NCBI RefSeq assembly: GCF_016031615.1
Contig: NZ_JACYXC010000001.1
Span: 4,588,001 to 4,652,000, forward strand
Direction: 5' to 3'
Length of the DNA stretch: 64,000 nucleotides
Source of the DNA: Streptomyces pactum
Lineage (GTDB): Bacteria; Actinomycetota; Actinomycetes; Streptomycetales; Streptomycetaceae
Below the pieces are notes generated by a model that worked only from the letters and a program-made list of their open reading frames with translations, did no database searches and was not told where the DNA came from. Shown here one piece after another: positions 8,392-15,309 of the stretch; position 1 is the stretch's first letter; each line of letters starts with the position of its first letter. The position numbers and the translations under genes are program-made.

Positions 8392-8943
8392 TCACCGCCG
8401 GGCCGCGCGCAGGTCCCGGCTCCGGACGATCCGCAGCCCGCACCCGTCGTCGTACGGGTCGCCGTCACCGCCGACCAGCGACAGCGCCGCCTGCACCGGC
8501 AGCCAGGTCAGCCCCAGCAGCCACCGCCGCACGCACTGCCAGAACCGCGGCCGGCCCGCGTCCGCCGCCCGCACCACCCGGGCCAGGCAGAGGAACTTGC
8601 CCACCGTGGTGCGGAAGAGCATCGGGCCCAGCACATGGTGCGCGAAGGACACCCCGAGCACGCAGACGGCCAGGGCGAAGGTCGAGAAGTGGTTGCCGCT
8701 GGTGGTGATGGTGCCCGCGGGCACCCCGAGGTCCGTCCCGTCCGGCAGCCGCAGCGCGATGAGGCTGCCGCCCAGCAGGGTGAGGAATCCGTCCACCACG
8801 GAGGCGCACTGCCGGCGCAGGTCCCCCACCCCGGCCGGCACCGGACGGGCCGGTGCGCCGGGGCCGCCTCCCGGGTGGGGCGGCGGGCCGGGGTACGGGT
8901 GGGCGGGCGGCGGCGAGGGCCAGGGAGTCCGAGAATCGTTCAC
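8392..8943 (-). CDS. RDD family membrane protein
   Basis: A 183-residue protein starting at GTG 8943, with AGGA about nine bases upstream. A Pro/Gly-rich cytoplasmic N-terminus of about 40 residues precedes an RDD-type domain: DLRRQCASVVDGFLTLLGG, a hydrophobic hairpin around TFALAVCVLGVSFAHHVLGPMLFRTTVGKFL, and a third helix near LLGLTWLPVQAALSLVGG. The position of the conserved GK after the second helix matches RDD proteins, a poorly characterised group of three-helix membrane proteins. It is transcribed in the same direction as the SnoaL-like gene, 38 bp downstream of it, so the two may form an operon. Confidence 0.75.
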   Translation of the reverse strand: MNDSRTPWPSPPPAHPYPGPPPHPGGGPGAPARPVPAGVGDLRRQCASVVDGFLTLLGGSLIALRLPDGTDLGVPAGTITTSGNHFSTFALAVCVLGVSFAHHVLGPMLFRTTVGKFLCLARVVRAADAGRPRFWQCVRRWLLGLTWLPVQAALSLVGGDGDPYDDGCGLRIVRSRDLRAARR

Positions 8944-8981
8944 AGCCGGACATCCTGCCGTCCGCCTGTGACGGTTCCTTC

Positions 8982-9425
8982 TCAGTTCGATGGCCGGCCG
9001 GCATCGAACCGCTCCGCGTGCGGCACCCCGCCGAAGGGGTTGTCGATGACGTACCGCCAGCGGCCGTCCGGACCGCGCCGGGCCACATCGGTGGCCGTGG
9101 CCCGCACGTGCACCCGGTCCCCGTCCGGCCCGGTGCCCTCGATCTCCCAGTCCACCACCAGCAGCGCCAGGCCGTCGTCGGTGACCTGGACCTCCCGCGG
9201 CCGGACCGCGATGGGCAGCCCGAGGCCCAGGAACGCGGCGTTGGCCCGCTCGATCGCGGCCGGGGAGCGGGCCGGCTCCCCGGTGGGCGGCACGAACACC
9301 GCGCCGGGCTCGTAGAGTTCCGCCACCGCCCGGGCGTCCCCGCTGTTGAACCGCGCGGCGAACACGGCGGGCAGGTCCTCGGCGGTGAGCGGCAGCTGGG
9401 TGGCGTGGGAAGTCGGTGAGGTCAT
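8982..9425 (-). CDS. SnoaL-like / NTF2-fold protein
   Basis: The 147-residue product starts at ATG 9425 after a GAGAGGAA ribosome site. Features of the NTF2 cone fold are the N-terminal helix AVFAARFNSGDARAVAELYEPGAVFVPP, the helix AIERANAAFLGLG, and the strands VRPREVQVTDDGLALLVVDWEIEG and GRWRYVIDNPFGG. Such proteins are small polyketide cyclase-like or uncharacterised enzymes; no substrate can be inferred. It is divergent from the HxlR-type regulator with 60 bp between the starts, the usual layout for a target gene beside its regulator. Confidence 0.8.
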   Translation of the reverse strand: MTSPTSHATQLPLTAEDLPAVFAARFNSGDARAVAELYEPGAVFVPPTGEPARSPAAIERANAAFLGLGLPIAVRPREVQVTDDGLALLVVDWEIEGTGPDGDRVHVRATATDVARRGPDGRWRYVIDNPFGGVPHAERFDAGRPSN

Positions 9426-9485
9426 GGGGCGTTCCTCTCGGTCGGGGCCGGTGGCCGGTGCGGCCCGACGATAGGAGGCGCCCTC

Positions 9486-11012
9486 GTGACTCACCCAACG
9501 GTTCGCCACGGCCTGCCCGACGACCCCCGGGCCCGGGTCGCGGCCCCCGACCCGGACTGCCCGGTCGAGATCGCCCTCGCCGCGCTCCGGGGCCGCTGGA
9601 CCACCCTGGTGGTCCGGGAACTGCTGCGCGGCGACCACAGCTACAGCGAGCTGGCCGCCGCGCTCCCGCGCCTCTCCGACAAGGTGCTCACCGACCGGCT
9701 CGCCCAGCTCACCGACGCCGGCGTGGTGCGGCGCACCCGCACCCCCGGCTGGCCGCCGGCCGTACGGTACGAGCTCACCGCGCCCGGGGACCGGCTCGAC
9801 GACGCCCTGGACGGTGGGGCCTCCCGGCTCACCGCCGCCCCGGCCGGCTGGGAGGCGGTCAGCCGCGCCCTGGTCGCGGCCGGCACCGCGACGGTACGCG
9901 GCTGCTGGCAGCGCGGCTGGCAGCCGGCCGATCTGGTGCGCGCCGTCCGCCGCGAGCGCGGGGACGGCGACCGGGTGCGGTTCCTGGTGGACATGATCGC
10001 GGCGGAGGCCAGGACGGCTCCCCGGGCGTCGGGCGGCACGGCGGGGGATACGGCCCGGGGTACGTCCGGCGGGGGCCCCGGTGGCCGTGCGGCGGACCCC
10101 CGCTGGGCCGCCCAGCTGCGGGAGCTGGACGCCCGGGTGTGGTGGGGCGGCGACGACGGTTACCTGGACGGGCTCGCCGGCCGGGAGCGCACCGACCGCT
10201 TCCGGACCGCCTCCACCGTGCTGGACGCGCTGCGGCTGGCCGGCCGGCTGCCCCGGATCCCTCCGCTGGAGCCCCCGGCGCCCCGGCGGGCGGCGGGGGC
10301 GGGGGAGCCCCGGATGCTCGGGCGCGTCCGGGCCCTGCTGGCCAAGGCGGAGTCCAGCTCCTACCCGGCGGAGGCCGAGGCGCTCTCCGCCAAGGCCCAG
10401 GAGCTGATGGCCCGCCACAGCATCGACGCGGCGCTGCTCGACGCCGGCGCGGTGTCCGGTGCCGGGCCGGACGGGGCCGAGGCGCCCGGCGCCTGCCGGA
10501 TCGGGATCGACGCCCCGTACGAGGCGGCCAGGGCGCTGCTGCTGGACGCGGTCGCGGAGGCCAACCGCTGCCAGGCGGTGTGGTCGAGCGACCTGGGCTT
10601 CTCCACGGTGGTCGGCTTCGAGGCCGATCTGGAGCTGGTCGAGCTGCTGTACACCTCGCTGCTGCTCCAGGCCACCACCGCGATGAACCGGGCGGCCGAC
10701 CGGCACCACGCCGGCGGGCGGTCCCGCCGTACCCGGGACTTCCGGGAGTCATTCCTCATCGCCTACGCGGACCGGATCAGGGGCCGGCTCGCCGAGGCCA
10801 CCCGCACCGCGACCGACGCCGCGGCCCGCGAGGCCGCGGCCGGCGGGGCGGGCGGGCCGGAGCTGCTGCCGGTGCTCGCCGCCCGCGAGGTGGCGGTGGG
10901 GGAGACCGCCGGGCGGATGTTCCCGGAGACCACCGCGCACCGGCTCAAGGGGCGTGACGCCGACGGCTGGGCACACGGCACCGCCGCGGCCGACCGGGCC
11001 CGGCTGCGCTGA
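9486..11012 (+). CDS. HxlR-type regulator fused to DUF2786 protein
   Basis: One uninterrupted 508-residue frame begins at GTG 9486 with a strong AGGAGG site 8 bp upstream. Residues about 25-100 are an HxlR winged helix: CPVEIALAALRGRWTTLVVREL, YSELAAALPRLSDKVLTDRL, GVVRRT. From about residue 110 the sequence changes to a DUF2786 protein (GCWQRGWQPADLVRAVRRE), whose hallmark RVRALLAKAESSSYPAEAEA starts near residue 277. It ends with GWAHGTAAADRARL, which looks like a normal DUF2786 terminus. I know of both families separately but not of this fusion. The joint falls near YELTAPGDRLDDALDGGASRL. It may be a genuine two-domain regulator or a recombination product of two genes. Confidence 0.8.
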   Translation: MTHPTVRHGLPDDPRARVAAPDPDCPVEIALAALRGRWTTLVVRELLRGDHSYSELAAALPRLSDKVLTDRLAQLTDAGVVRRTRTPGWPPAVRYELTAPGDRLDDALDGGASRLTAAPAGWEAVSRALVAAGTATVRGCWQRGWQPADLVRAVRRERGDGDRVRFLVDMIAAEARTAPRASGGTAGDTARGTSGGGPGGRAADPRWAAQLRELDARVWWGGDDGYLDGLAGRERTDRFRTASTVLDALRLAGRLPRIPPLEPPAPRRAAGAGEPRMLGRVRALLAKAESSSYPAEAEALSAKAQELMARHSIDAALLDAGAVSGAGPDGAEAPGACRIGIDAPYEAARALLLDAVAEANRCQAVWSSDLGFSTVVGFEADLELVELLYTSLLLQATTAMNRAADRHHAGGRSRRTRDFRESFLIAYADRIRGRLAEATRTATDAAAREAAAGGAGGPELLPVLAAREVAVGETAGRMFPETTAHRLKGRDADGWAHGTAAADRARLR

Positions 11013-11361
11013 CGCCGGTACCCGCCGCACACCGTGCGCGGCGGCGCCCGGCCCCGACACCCGGCCGTACGGGCGGGACCTGACGAGCGGCCCGCAGGGC
11101 GGGCCGTGACGGCAGGTTGAGACGGACGGCCGTGACGGCCGGCCCCGACGGACCGGCCCCGCGGTGGAACGTACGGGACCCGGCGGGGCCGCGGCCGGAC
11201 TCGGGCGGGTAGGCCGCCGGACGGACGGACCCGGCGAGGCGGACGGGCCGCGGCAGTGCCGCCGGACGGGCCCCCGTGAGGCGGCCGGACGGCCGGACGG
11301 CCCCCGCGGGACGGCGCCGGCGGTCAGTCGCGGGCCGCGAACCGTACCGGGAACGGCCCGG
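11013..11361. other. Spacer between convergent genes
   Basis: No gene is supported. Just after the stop at 11010-11012, an imperfect hairpin (CCGCCGCAC pairing with GTGCGCGGCGG, about 11022-11045) could end transcription of the fusion gene. The remainder is GC-rich with short GGACGG/GACGGCC repetitions. Confidence 0.45.
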
Positions 11362-12819
11362 TCACCGCGGCCCCTCCCGCCGCAGGACGTGGACGTCCCC
11401 CGCCTCCCCGAGGTGGCGGTAGGAGGTGCCCGGGTGCAGCTGGCGGGCGTAGGCCGCAACGTCCTCCGGGGTGCGGTACGGGTCCTCCTTCAGCGCGATG
11501 TAGTCCGGCTCGATGCCCCGGGTGTCGCCCACCCAGAAGACCCGGCAGCGGTTGGTGAGGCGGCTGATGGGGCCGACGTTCGCCTCCACCGAGGCGTCGT
11601 CGGGAATCCGGTCGAGCAGCCGCTCGGCGGCGGCCACCGAGGCCGGCTTGCGGTAGGTGTCCGGCACCGTCAGCCCGTACAGCGGCAGGGAGCTGGTCAG
11701 CGCGACCGACGCGGCGGCCACCGCGACCGGCATCTGCCGCGCGTAGGCGGCGAGCCACGGGCGCGGGCTGCGCCGGCCGCGGTCCACCGCGTCCACCAGG
11801 GCGAGGAAGACGATCGGCATCAGCACCGCGTTGTAGTGCCAGTCGGTGCCCCAGTAGTGCTCCTCGTGGGAGACGAACCGCCAGCCCAGGGTGGGCAGGA
11901 CCGCCAGCAGCAGCGGTGAACGGAGCGCCAGCAGACCGGTGGTGGGCAGCAGCACCCAGGCGAGCGTGCGCAGCGCGGTGTCCAGCGGAATGGTGGCCTC
12001 CGCGGCGCCGCTGTCCATCTTCTCCCAGTAGGCGTAGTCCCCGCCCCCGTTGAAGCCGGGGATGATCACGCCCAGCGCCAGGGCCGAGGCGATCACCCCG
12101 AACGCGGCCAGCCCGATGGCGTACAGCACGACCCTGGTGTCGCCCCCCCGGCGGCAGCGCAGCCAGATGACCGCCCCGATGACCGCCACCGTGGCGCCCA
12201 GGTCCTCCTTGACCAGGACCAGCGGGGCTGCCCACAGCATCGCCGGGTACCAGCGCTCCCGGATCACCGCCTCCAGGGCGAAGGCGAGCAGCGGCATCGC
12301 GAAGGCGATCTCGTGGAAGTCGAAGTCCACCGCACGCTGCACGCCCCAGGACAGACCGTAGGCGGCGCCCATCAGCAGCCCCCGGCCGCGGCCGAACAGG
12401 TGCGCGGCGACCCGGGTCACCGGGATCACCGAGACCGCGAAGAGCAGGGCCTGGGCCACCAGCAGCGTCGCGGGCCCGGGGAAGAGCCGGTAGAAGGGGG
12501 CGATGAGCGCGGTGACCGGGCTGAAGTGGTCGCCCAGGATGTTCGCCCCGGGACCCTTGAGGTCGGCGACCGGGGCCTGGAGGTGCGCGTAGGAGCGGAT
12601 GGCCTGCTCGAAGATTCCCAGGTCCCAGGACATGTTCTCCATGCGCCGGTGCCGGGAGACCGACAACAGCGTGTAGAGCACGAAGAGCACCAGGGCCAGC
12701 CAGTACGGGTCCAGCGCCGGCCGGCGGAGCGCTGCCGCCCGGGCCCGCGGGCCCGCGGGGACCGTGGAAGCGCTGCTGTCCGCCGCGGTGCCGGGCGGTG
12801 CGGTGGCGGCCGTATCCAT
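11362..12819 (-). CDS. DUF2079 integral membrane protein
   Basis: The 485-residue protein has an Ala/Pro-rich cytoplasmic N-terminus of about 38 residues and then roughly 10 hydrophobic segments from YWLALVLFVLYTLLSVS onward. The motif SWDLGIFEQAIRSYAHLQAP and GDHFSPVTALIAPFYRLFP match DUF2079, a family with a glycosyltransferase-C-like topology. The extracytoplasmic C-terminal part (RIPDDASVEANVGPISRLTN) is also typical. A role in transferring a lipid-linked sugar is possible but unproven. It is divergent from the HNH protein and has no obvious operon partner. Confidence 0.85.
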   Translation of the reverse strand: MDTAATAPPGTAADSSASTVPAGPRARAAALRRPALDPYWLALVLFVLYTLLSVSRHRRMENMSWDLGIFEQAIRSYAHLQAPVADLKGPGANILGDHFSPVTALIAPFYRLFPGPATLLVAQALLFAVSVIPVTRVAAHLFGRGRGLLMGAAYGLSWGVQRAVDFDFHEIAFAMPLLAFALEAVIRERWYPAMLWAAPLVLVKEDLGATVAVIGAVIWLRCRRGGDTRVVLYAIGLAAFGVIASALALGVIIPGFNGGGDYAYWEKMDSGAAEATIPLDTALRTLAWVLLPTTGLLALRSPLLLAVLPTLGWRFVSHEEHYWGTDWHYNAVLMPIVFLALVDAVDRGRRSPRPWLAAYARQMPVAVAAASVALTSSLPLYGLTVPDTYRKPASVAAAERLLDRIPDDASVEANVGPISRLTNRCRVFWVGDTRGIEPDYIALKEDPYRTPEDVAAYARQLHPGTSYRHLGEAGDVHVLRREGPR

Positions 12820-13161
12820 CCAGGGTCCTTATCGTGTGGGCGTCTGGCGAAAAGATACGCGAAGGGGGTTTCCGGGGTGCGAGGACGGTTTCCGGGACGG
12901 GACCGGGCGAGGGCGGCGAACCCCGGGACGGCGGCTTCCGGAGCGTACGGGGCGGCCGCCGACCGGGACCACGGCGGCAGCGGCACGCCGGGCGGCGGCG
13001 GAACAGCGGAAGGCGACGGCCCCGGCGGCAGCGGTGTGCCGGGCGCGAGGGGGTGGCGGGGCGGGGCCCGCACGCGCGGCGGGAGCGGTGTCCGCGGCGC
13101 GGACGGTACGGCCGGCGGGGGCTTCGGCCCGGAGCCGGCCCGGAGCCGGGTCCGGGCCGGG

Positions 13162-13920
13162 GTGCGTGGGAGGACCGGCCGGGCGGGTGCCGTGGTGCTC
13201 ACCGCGCTGCTCGCGGCCGGCGGGTGCTCGGTGGACCCGGACGGTTCCGGCGGGCCGTCCGCCGGCGGCGGTCCAGCGCCCGACCGGCGGGTGGTCAGCC
13301 CGCTGCGGAACCCGGAGGGGACGCGGCCGGGGCTGGCGCCGGTGACCTCGGACGCGGACCGGGCGGCGGCCCGGGCCGTCATCGAACGGGTCGCGGTGAA
13401 GGGCCCCGGGCCGCGCACCGGATACGACCGGGACCGGTTCGGCCACGCGTGGACGGACACCGCCGACGGCGTGCCGTGGGCGCGGAACGGCTGCGACACC
13501 CGCAACGACCTGCTCCGGCGGGACGGCCGCGAGCTGCGGTTCCGGTCCGGCTCCGACTGCGTGGTGATCGCCATGACGCTGTCCGACCCGTACACCGGGC
13601 AGCGCGTCGAGTGGCGGAAGGAGAAGGCCGCCGAGGTGCAGATCGACCATGTGGTGCCGCTGTCGTACAGCTGGCGGATGGGCGCCGCCCGGTGGCCGGA
13701 GGACAAGCGCGAGCGGTTCGCCAACGACGCGCTCAACCTGCTGCCGGTCCTGGGCCGGGCCAACACCGCCAAGCGGGACTCCGGGCCGGCCGCCTGGCTG
13801 CCCCCGAACCGCTCGGTCCGCTGCGCCTACACGCTCCGGTTCGCCCAGGTCACCCTGGAGTACGACCTCCCGGTGACGGCGGCGGACAAGGCGATGATGC
13901 TCCGCCAGTGCGGCGGCTGA
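13162..13920 (+). CDS. Exported HNH endonuclease-like protein (DUF1524/GmrSD C-terminal type)
   Basis: From GTG 13162 the product is 252 residues. It has a basic N-terminus, a hydrophobic stretch and a lipobox-like AAGGC, so it is probably secreted or lipid-anchored. The mature part contains the HNH core: QIDHVVPLSY with Asp162-His163, then NDALNLLPVLGRANTAKRDSG. CDTRNDLL and SDCVV supply cysteines likely to be disulfide-bonded outside the cell. Extracellular nuclease activity is inferred from the motif. An alternative GTG at 12877, with a good GAAGGGGG site, would add about 95 Gly/Arg-rich residues with no signal-peptide logic. A hairpin follows the stop directly. Confidence 0.82.
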   Translation: MRGRTGRAGAVVLTALLAAGGCSVDPDGSGGPSAGGGPAPDRRVVSPLRNPEGTRPGLAPVTSDADRAAARAVIERVAVKGPGPRTGYDRDRFGHAWTDTADGVPWARNGCDTRNDLLRRDGRELRFRSGSDCVVIAMTLSDPYTGQRVEWRKEKAAEVQIDHVVPLSYSWRMGAARWPEDKRERFANDALNLLPVLGRANTAKRDSGPAAWLPPNRSVRCAYTLRFAQVTLEYDLPVTAADKAMMLRQCGG

Positions 13921-13939
13921 CGGACCGCCGGGCGGTCCG
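13921..13939 (+). terminator. Hairpin immediately after HNH gene
   Basis: CGGACCGC (13921-13928) pairs perfectly with GCGGTCCG (13932-13939) across a 3-nt loop, beginning at the base after the stop codon. Confidence 0.55.
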
Positions 13940-13979
13940 CGCGGTGGCCCCGGCGGCCCGGGTGGTCGAGGCGCCGGCC

Positions 13980-14290
13980 CGGACGGCGGGCGGGGCGTCC
14001 GGCGGTCCCGGGGGCCGGGCCGGTGGTGACGCGGGTGGCGCGGCCGTTGGTCCCGGTGGTGGCGCGGGTGGTGGGGCCGGCGGTCCCGGTGGTGGCACGG
14101 GAGGTCCGGCCGGCGGTCCCGGTGGTGGCCCCGGCGGCCCGGGTGGTGGCCCGTACGGTGGCCCCGGCGGCGGGTCCGGAGGCGGACCCGCCGGTGGTGC
14201 GTACGTCGCCGGGGACGGGTACGCCGCCGGTGGTGCGTACGGCGGTGGTCGCCGGTACGCCGTCGAGGGCCGGCACGCCGTCGGTGGTGC
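13980..14290. repeat. Degenerate GGTGGTCCCGG-type repeat tract
   Basis: About 300 bp of imperfect repetitions such as GGTCCCGGTGGTGG and CCGGTGGTGCGTACG. One forward frame reads as Gly-Gly-Pro repeats and a reverse frame as His/Arg repeats, but there is no start codon with a ribosome site and no conserved ends. I treat it as a non-coding simple-repeat tract between the convergent HNH and membrane-protein genes. Confidence 0.55.
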
Positions 14291-14329
14291 GGCCCGGCGC
14301 CGTACGGGGTGCGGCGGGGCCGGGCGGCA

Positions 14330-15067
14330 TCAGCCGGCCTTCTTCCAGTCGTTGCAGTTGTTGGTCTTGAAGTAGGCGTCACCGGGGGCGATGGTCACCA
14401 CGCCGGAGCCGGTGACGTTCTCGTTGGCGGCGATGGACTCCAGACCGTGCAGGGCGTCCTTGTCGCGCTCCCAGTAGCAGCCGATGTCGCCGTCGTTCCC
14501 CGCGGACTTGTAGGTGCCCGGGGCGATGTCCACGCCCACCCGGTACATGCCGCCCTTGCCCGAGAACTCGGTCTTGGGGGTGCCGCCGGCGGCGGGCTTG
14601 TCCGGGACCGCCTCCCAGTCGTTGCACCCGTTGGACTTGAAGATCTTGTCGGTGGGCTTGATCGTCACGTACGAGGCGCCGGTGACGTTGTCGTTGGCGA
14701 GGATGGAGTCCATCTCGCCGCTGGAGTCCTTCGCCCGCTCCCAGTAGCAGCCGCCGAGCTCGTCGTTGCCGGTGGTCCGGTAGGTGCCGGGCTTGACGTC
14801 GGAGCCGACCTCGAAGGTGCCGTCGCCGTCGATGGCCGGCTCGGCCTTCTCCTCCTTCTTCTCCGTGCCCTTGCCGGAACCGCCGCCGGAGTCCTTCCCG
14901 GCCGACTGCGTGGTCCTGTCCTTGGAGTCCTTGTCGTCGCCGCCCCCGCCGGCGGCGGCCGTACCGATGGCGGCCACCACGACCACCGCACCGATGCCGG
15001 TGAGGACCTTGTGCCGGGCGAACCAGTTCTGCCGCTTCTGCGGGGGCTGGGCGTGAGACATCGACAT
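14330..15067 (-). CDS. Membrane-anchored protein with duplicated Cys-rich domain
   Basis: The 245-residue product starts at ATG 15067 (MSMSHAQ) after GAAAGGTG. A cytoplasmic stretch of about 23 residues leads into one transmembrane helix (VLTGIGAVVVVAAIGTAAAG), then a Lys/Glu/Ser-rich linker. Two homologous outer domains follow, at about 83-155 and 170-243. Each has the order PGTY, GCYWER-KD, NVTG, VTI-P-D, FK, CNDW. The paired cysteines in each copy probably form disulfides outside the membrane. I recognise the architecture as common in Streptomyces but know of no function. It is divergent from the methylase-like gene; the intervening region holds strong inverted repeats. Confidence 0.82.
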   Translation of the reverse strand: MSMSHAQPPQKRQNWFARHKVLTGIGAVVVVAAIGTAAAGGGGDDKDSKDRTTQSAGKDSGGGSGKGTEKKEEKAEPAIDGDGTFEVGSDVKPGTYRTTGNDELGGCYWERAKDSSGEMDSILANDNVTGASYVTIKPTDKIFKSNGCNDWEAVPDKPAAGGTPKTEFSGKGGMYRVGVDIAPGTYKSAGNDGDIGCYWERDKDALHGLESIAANENVTGSGVVTIAPGDAYFKTNNCNDWKKAG

Positions 15068-15149
15068 CGGGCGCACCTTTCGGCAAGGGAAATCTGTGAG
15101 TTCCGCCGTCGCGGCGGGGCCGTTCAACGGGATCAATAACAGCACGAGC

Positions 15150-15200
15150 TGTGAACCGAGTCAACACGGTTCACAGGGGTACGCCGATTCACGACGTGAA
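15150..15200. promoter_or_regulatory. Inverted-repeat cluster in divergent promoter region
   Basis: TGTGAACC (15150-15157) and GGTTCACA (15168-15175) form a perfect 8-bp inverted repeat with a 10-bp spacer. A second, tighter one follows: TTCAC-GAC-GTGAA (15188-15200). Four GTGAA/TTCAC half-sites within 51 bp, between the divergent starts at 15067 and 15310, suggest binding of a dimeric regulator. No regulator can be named. Confidence 0.5.
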
Positions 15201-15309
15201 GGGGTCTCTCCGTGGTGCGCGGGTATGCTCGACGCCACGCAGCGCGGCTCAGTAGGGACACGGCAAGGCGACGGGGTGGGCCGAGGGCGGGGAACAGCCG
15301 GCGACGGAC

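Noticed and set aside
12877..13161. N-terminal extension of the HNH protein from GTG 12877
   Set aside because: There is a good ribosome site, but the added 95 residues are Gly/Arg-rich and would bury the signal peptide; GTG 13162 is preferred, with some doubt.
13980..14375. Glycine-rich secreted protein gene (GGP repeats)
   Set aside because: No start codon with a ribosome site, no signal peptide, no conserved terminus, and the reverse strand is equally open; simple-repeat DNA explains it.
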